From Balneolaceae bacterium (GTDB lineage: Bacteria; Bacteroidota; Rhodothermia; Balneolales; Balneolaceae): 33,963 nt of DNA. The position numbers were made by a program, and so were the translations under genes. A model generated the notes under the pieces. That model searched no databases. It was not told where the DNA came from and saw only the letters and a list, made by a program, of their open reading frames with translations. This document shows, one piece after another, positions 30,555-33,963 of this stretch (positions within the stretch are counted from its first letter, which is position 1; every line of letters begins with the position of its first letter). The stretch covers positions 1-33,963 of the forward strand of contig SKKO01000260.1 of assembly GCA_007123715.1 (NCBI GenBank), given 5' to 3'.

Positions 30555-31754
30555 TTATAATGCCCTGAGGCGCTGCCGGGCCTGGCGCGATGCATCGGGT
30601 ACGGCCCTCTGTGCGGCGGCAATCGTATAATACTTTTTCGCTTCATCCTGAAGCCGGAGCTGCTCTGAAGCCCTGCCCGCAAAAAATGCAGCGAGTGTGT
30701 GGGTATCCCGTTCTCTCGAATTAACAAGATCGCTTCCGAGAGCCACTGATCTCGAAAAAGATTCCAGTGAAGCCGGCAACATCCCTGAATAATATTGTGC
30801 CCTGCCGTACCAATACCAGATTTCTGCCTCCATCACTTTGTTTTCAGGAAGATTATTTTCATGCCAGTGCTGCATGGTTTCATCAAAAAACTGCATCATT
30901 TCCCTATATTCAGATAACTGTGCCAGAGTCCTTAAATAAAGGCGCCGGTAATATGGATTGTCCGGAAAGCGGTCTGTGAGGCCTTTATACAAAATCTTTG
31001 CTTTTTCATATTCTCCTTCATAATTCAGATAAATGGTACCCAGAAAATAGGCGGCTTCTTGCCGGGCAAATACAGCTTTTTGGGAGGCTTCTGTGAGGGT
31101 GTCGATACCTCCACGTCTGTCGCCATCGGGCAGAAACCAGGACACGGCACGCACCACGGGATAGTTTTCCGGAATATAAGCAGAATAGTAAAGCTTCATC
31201 CCTTCGGCAAACAGGTTATCAGGCAGATCGGGTGCTACTTCAAGCAGGCGCATATGCGCCTGGTAACCCGCCCGGCCTACCTGCAGGCTCCTCACCCATT
31301 CTTCCCGGTTTGAATGCAGCCTGGCGATATAACTGGTGGAAACTGCTTTAATAATCAACGCATCCTTATGATCCGGCTCCCGCCTCAAAAGCCGGGACGC
31401 TTCAAAATCGGCTTCCATCATTTTTTCGATAAACTTCCTGTCAAGCGAAGTATCAGCGAGATCGTCAAGAACATCCCACCAAAGCTCCATTCCTTCCCAA
31501 AGAAGCCAAATCGGGTGTTCAGGGTAACTCTCCTTCCACGGGTTCATAAGGTACCATGCACCGTCATAATTACGGTTGTAAAGGGAGTCGATGGCCAAAC
31601 GCGCATCAATCTCGAACATTCTGTCGTCAATCAGAACTTTGGTCTGAGCCTGCAGAGATACCGTTTGCAATGTGATTAGAAATGGCAGAAACAGAAACAC
31701 TAACCTGGAAATAAATCTCCGGTTTAATGACAATTTGTAATAATTACGGCTCAT
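30555..31754 (-). CDS. Exported TPR protein
   Basis: The track start at 31784 overlaps the upstream hydrolase gene; the ATG at 31754, 5 bp after that gene's stop, is the better start and gives 399 residues. An N-terminal hydrophobic signal (FISRLVFLFLPFLITLQTVSLQAQ) indicates export. The rest is helical with TPR-like units, most clearly 'AAYFLGTIYLNYEGEYEKAKILYKGL', 'PYYRRLYLRTLAQLSEYREMMQFF' and 'AEIWYWYGRAQYYSGMLPASLESF'. It is rich in Trp and Tyr. No enzymatic domain is present; it may be a periplasmic scaffold. It is the last gene of the pseudouridine synthase/hydrolase operon. Confidence 0.8.
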   Translation of the reverse strand: MSRNYYKLSLNRRFISRLVFLFLPFLITLQTVSLQAQTKVLIDDRMFEIDARLAIDSLYNRNYDGAWYLMNPWKESYPEHPIWLLWEGMELWWDVLDDLADTSLDRKFIEKMMEADFEASRLLRREPDHKDALIIKAVSTSYIARLHSNREEWVRSLQVGRAGYQAHMRLLEVAPDLPDNLFAEGMKLYYSAYIPENYPVVRAVSWFLPDGDRRGGIDTLTEASQKAVFARQEAAYFLGTIYLNYEGEYEKAKILYKGLTDRFPDNPYYRRLYLRTLAQLSEYREMMQFFDETMQHWHENNLPENKVMEAEIWYWYGRAQYYSGMLPASLESFSRSVALGSDLVNSRERDTHTLAAFFAGRASEQLRLQDEAKKYYTIAAAQRAVPDASRQARQRLRAL

Positions 31755-31759
31755 GGCGT

Positions 31760-32635
31760 TTATCTGAGATGATCTAAAAACCAACCCTCCGTCAGATCTA
31801 TCACTTCAGAAAATTCGGTTGGGAAGTCTGTTTCTTCAAACGGATGAGAAACCCCGAAGGTATGTCCCGTATTATCGATAATCCTTAAATCTTTTTCGTC
31901 AGACGGTGAGCTGCGATATAATATTTCGGTATCGGTGCAGGGAACCGATTCATCATCCTTACCTGCTATAAACATCGAAGGGATATAAAGTTCCCTCACA
32001 CGGTTCAGAGCAATCAGTTTTTCTGCATTTTCCAAAGCGTCATCATATCCCAATCGATCGAGTGGCAGTATCTGTCCTGTTCTGCTGTTTTTGATATCGG
32101 TATATCCTTTTTTCAACCAGTCGTTAACCATTTCGCTGCTCCACCGTTTATTGTAATCGGCTACCGCAGCCCATGTTACCAGACACTGGATTTCAGCATA
32201 TTCGGCAGCGGCGGTAACCGCAGTATGACCTCCCCTCGAATGTCCGAATAACCCGATACGGTCGGTATCCAAAACAACTTTCTCACTCTTTATTTCTTTC
32301 GATTTAATAGCCGTAATCACAGATCCCACATCACGGAGGTCCTGGCTTAGTGTCTGCCTTCTAAAAAGTTCCGGCTCATCAAATTCCAGCATACTTTTGC
32401 CTACTCCATTCAGAGAGAGGTTAAAGGCGATCACTGCAAATCCGGCACGTGCAAGTTCTTCGTAAACATCTGGAAATGCACCCCAATCTTTAAACCCCTT
32501 AAAACCGTGCACAAACAGGATTACGGGCAAAACAGTGCCGATACTTGTTACAGGCGTTAGTAAATCGTAATATATAGGGAGTTTTTCGGTTGATAAAATA
32601 TGCCCTTTTTGCTTTGAAATACTGCTAAAACTCAT
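31760..32635 (-). CDS. Alpha/beta hydrolase (dienelactone hydrolase/BAAT-like)
   Basis: A 291-residue cytosolic hydrolase without signal peptide. The oxyanion strand is 'ILFVHGFKGFKDW' (H43-G44), the nucleophile elbow 'LFGHSRGGHTAV' (S133), the acid D228 in 'AGKDDESVP' and the histidine H258 in 'DNTGHTFGV', so the triad is complete. The form resembles dienelactone hydrolase-type and acyl-peptidase-like esterases; the substrate is unknown. Its ATG overlaps the TGA of the pseudouridine synthase gene (ATGA), and the TPR gene starts 5 bp after it. Confidence 0.88.
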   Translation of the reverse strand: MSFSSISKQKGHILSTEKLPIYYDLLTPVTSIGTVLPVILFVHGFKGFKDWGAFPDVYEELARAGFAVIAFNLSLNGVGKSMLEFDEPELFRRQTLSQDLRDVGSVITAIKSKEIKSEKVVLDTDRIGLFGHSRGGHTAVTAAAEYAEIQCLVTWAAVADYNKRWSSEMVNDWLKKGYTDIKNSRTGQILPLDRLGYDDALENAEKLIALNRVRELYIPSMFIAGKDDESVPCTDTEILYRSSPSDEKDLRIIDNTGHTFGVSHPFEETDFPTEFSEVIDLTEGWFLDHLR

Positions 32636-33963
32636 GTTTCCTCTTTGTTAAAGTCTAAAGTATCCAGTTTAACAAGTTTGCGAAGATCGTTGATTTCTTT
32701 TTGCTTCAGATAACGCCATCGGCCAACGCGCAGATCTTTATCAGTCAGGCCGGCATATTGCACCCGCTTCAGCTTCATCACTTCAGCGCCAAAGTGCGAT
32801 GCCATTCTTCTAATAAGATGGTTCCTGCCTTCAAATACAGAAATAGTGACCGAGTTGGGGTCATCGGCCATACGTTTTACCTGCACCGCTTTTACCGGAC
32901 CATCCTCTAGCACAATACCTTTGTGGTATTGTTCAATTTCCTGGTCTGATAATGGTGGGTTTGTAGTAACTTCGTACGTTTTTTTCACCTTGTAGCTGGG
33001 ATGCATCAGTCTGTGCGCAAGGTCACCGTCATTGGTAAGTACAATAATGCCCATGGTGTTGCGGTCGAGTCTGCCGACCGGATAAACACGATGGCCGGTA
33101 GCATCTGCTACCACATCGAGTACGGTATTGCGGTCTTTTTCATCACTGGTGGTGCTGATTGTATCGCGGCCTTTATTGAGTAAAATATAGACAAACGGTT
33201 CAAGTGAAATTCGCTGTTTACCTACCTCCACGCGATCGGTTGCTTTAACCTTTTTACCGAGTTCATTGACAACATTGCCATTCACGCGCACTTCACCGGC
33301 AGTGATGTACTCGTCTGCTTCGCGGCGTGAACAAAACCCAGAGTGGGATATGTATTTATTCAGGCGTATCTCATCTCGCAGGTAATCTTTTTGGTCTACA
33401 CGGCCTGGTTTAGACGGCGACTGATCAGATCGGTTTTTCTGTGTTTTGTCCGGTCGATTTTTCTGCCCTCTTTGTTCCGAACGTGACTTCCATTCCCCTT
33501 TTTTTACCCCCGGCTTCAGACTTTCTTTTTCGGATTTTGACTTAAATCCTCCTTTCCCAGATCGTGACTTAAAACTTCCTTTCTCAGGCCGGGAATCATA
33601 ACCATCTTTATCAGTCCGCGGCTCAAAGCTTCCTTTTTCAGCCCATGACTTAAAACTTCCTTTTTCAGATCGCAGCTTAAAACCTCCTTTCTTAGGCCGG
33701 GTCTCATTGCCATCTCTTTCGGTCCGCGGCTTAAAGTCTCCCTTTTCAGACCGTGACTTAAAGCCTCCTCTGTCAGACCGTGGCTCATTGCCATCTCTTT
33801 CAGTCCGCGGCTTAAAGCCTCCCTTGTCAGACTGTGACTTAAAGCCTCCTTTCTCAGATCGTGGCTTATAACTTCCTTTCTCAGGCCGGGTTTCATTGCC
33901 ATCTCTTTCAGTCCGCGGCTTAAAGCCTCCCTTGTCAGACTGTGACTTAAAGCCTCCTTTCTC
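32632..33963 (-). CDS. RsuA/RluB-family pseudouridine synthase with long N-terminal nonapeptide-repeat tail (5' end outside window)
   Basis: The track starts this gene at a GTG (33291), inside the S4 domain. Reading the same frame upstream gives a complete S4 RNA-binding motif ('RLNKYISHSGFCSRREADEYI') and then an open frame to the window edge, so the gene is truncated here and 443 residues are visible. The catalytic domain has the RsuA/RluB/RluF motif 'YPVGRLDRNTMGIIVLTNDG' with the catalytic aspartate, 'LAHRLMHPSYKVKKTYEV' and 'FEGRNHLIRRM'. It should convert a specific uridine to pseudouridine in rRNA; RluB (23S rRNA) is the closest guess. The N-terminal tail is a chain of nine-residue basic/glycine repeats (33478-33963), probably disordered and RNA-binding. 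It overlaps the hydrolase gene by 4 bp. Confidence 0.92.
   Translation of the reverse strand, partial: EKGGFKSQSDKGGFKPRTERDGNETRPEKGSYKPRSEKGGFKSQSDKGGFKPRTERDGNEPRSDRGGFKSRSEKGDFKPRTERDGNETRPKKGGFKLRSEKGSFKSWAEKGSFEPRTDKDGYDSRPEKGSFKSRSGKGGFKSKSEKESLKPGVKKGEWKSRSEQRGQKNRPDKTQKNRSDQSPSKPGRVDQKDYLRDEIRLNKYISHSGFCSRREADEYITAGEVRVNGNVVNELGKKVKATDRVEVGKQRISLEPFVYILLNKGRDTISTTSDEKDRNTVLDVVADATGHRVYPVGRLDRNTMGIIVLTNDGDLAHRLMHPSYKVKKTYEVTTNPPLSDQEIEQYHKGIVLEDGPVKAVQVKRMADDPNSVTISVFEGRNHLIRRMASHFGAEVMKLKRVQYAGLTDKDLRVGRWRYLKQKEINDLRKLVKLDTLDFNKEET
33478..33963 (-). repeat. 18 tandem 27-bp repeats encoding a KGGFKPRS-type nonapeptide
   Basis: In the pseudouridine synthase frame this stretch reads as 18 consecutive nine-residue units, for example EKGGFKSQS, DKGGFKPRT, ERDGNETRP and EKGSYKPRS. 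Units near the domain are more diverged (EKESLKPGV, KKGEWKSRS), while the outermost ones are nearly identical and show a higher-order 36-residue period. It continues beyond the window. The spurious same-strand ORF at 33516-33902 is another frame of this repeat. Confidence 0.92.

Noticed and set aside
33516-33902. 128-residue minus-strand ORF with regular LRKE/LSHGL repeats
   Set aside because: It is an alternative frame of the 27-bp repeats whose real frame continues into the S4 domain of the pseudouridine synthase.

Overview
The window looks like a chromosomal segment of a Gram-negative member of the Bacteroidota/Balneolota group. The evidence is circumstantial: AT-leaning DNA, weak Shine-Dalgarno sequences, outer-membrane lipoproteins of Bacteroidota style, a GLUG-repeat protein, a FecA-like TonB receptor, a CHAT/TPR protein, MutS2, and a pseudouridine synthase with a long basic tail. 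No rRNA, tRNA, IS element, integrase, phage gene or CRISPR array was recognised. Both ends cut through genes: a TPR-CHAT gene on the left and the pseudouridine synthase gene on the right.

Layout. (1) 1-4.05 kb: a truncated TPR-CHAT gene converges on a coupled pair on the minus strand, a receiver-domain protein and a membrane protein with an anti-sigma-like N terminus and TPRs. (2) 4.05-7.45 kb: a CoA-binding protein, two TauE/SafE permeases facing each other, and a PhzF-family protein coupled to the second permease. (3) 7.5-12.5 kb: mutS2, an exported alpha/beta hydrolase, a GDPD lipoprotein and a DUF985 cupin without an ATG. (4) 12.7-15.8 kb: an AhpD-like protein abutting an Omp85-type barrel without POTRA domains, and an SGNH-like protein. 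(5) 15.85-25.6 kb: an iron/heme-flavoured region. hemG and a FecA-like receptor are divergent and each has its own TTAGA-N5-TCTAA inverted repeat. Downstream lie a YeeZ-like NAD(P)-binding protein, a DtxR-family regulator, a thioredoxin-like protein, a polytopic SpoIIE-type phosphatase and a TANGO2/NRDE protein. (6) 25.9-30.2 kb: a GltS-like symporter, a GLUG-repeat lipoprotein and two tandem paralogous lipoproteins of no recognised family. (7) 30.5-34 kb: a minus-strand operon of pseudouridine synthase, alpha/beta hydrolase and TPR protein, all overlapping or nearly so.

The most testable observation is the pair of DtxR-type operator candidates in the hemG/receptor divergent promoter together with a DtxR-family gene 3.5 kb away. 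Other points worth attention are the nonapeptide-repeat tail of the pseudouridine synthase (18 units visible), the tandem lipoproteins, the receiver/anti-sigma-like pair beside the CHAT gene, a dispersed TTTTCAC heptamer repeat between genes, and an imperfect 83-bp inverted repeat near 30.4 kb. All functional statements come from reading motifs in the translations; no search was run.
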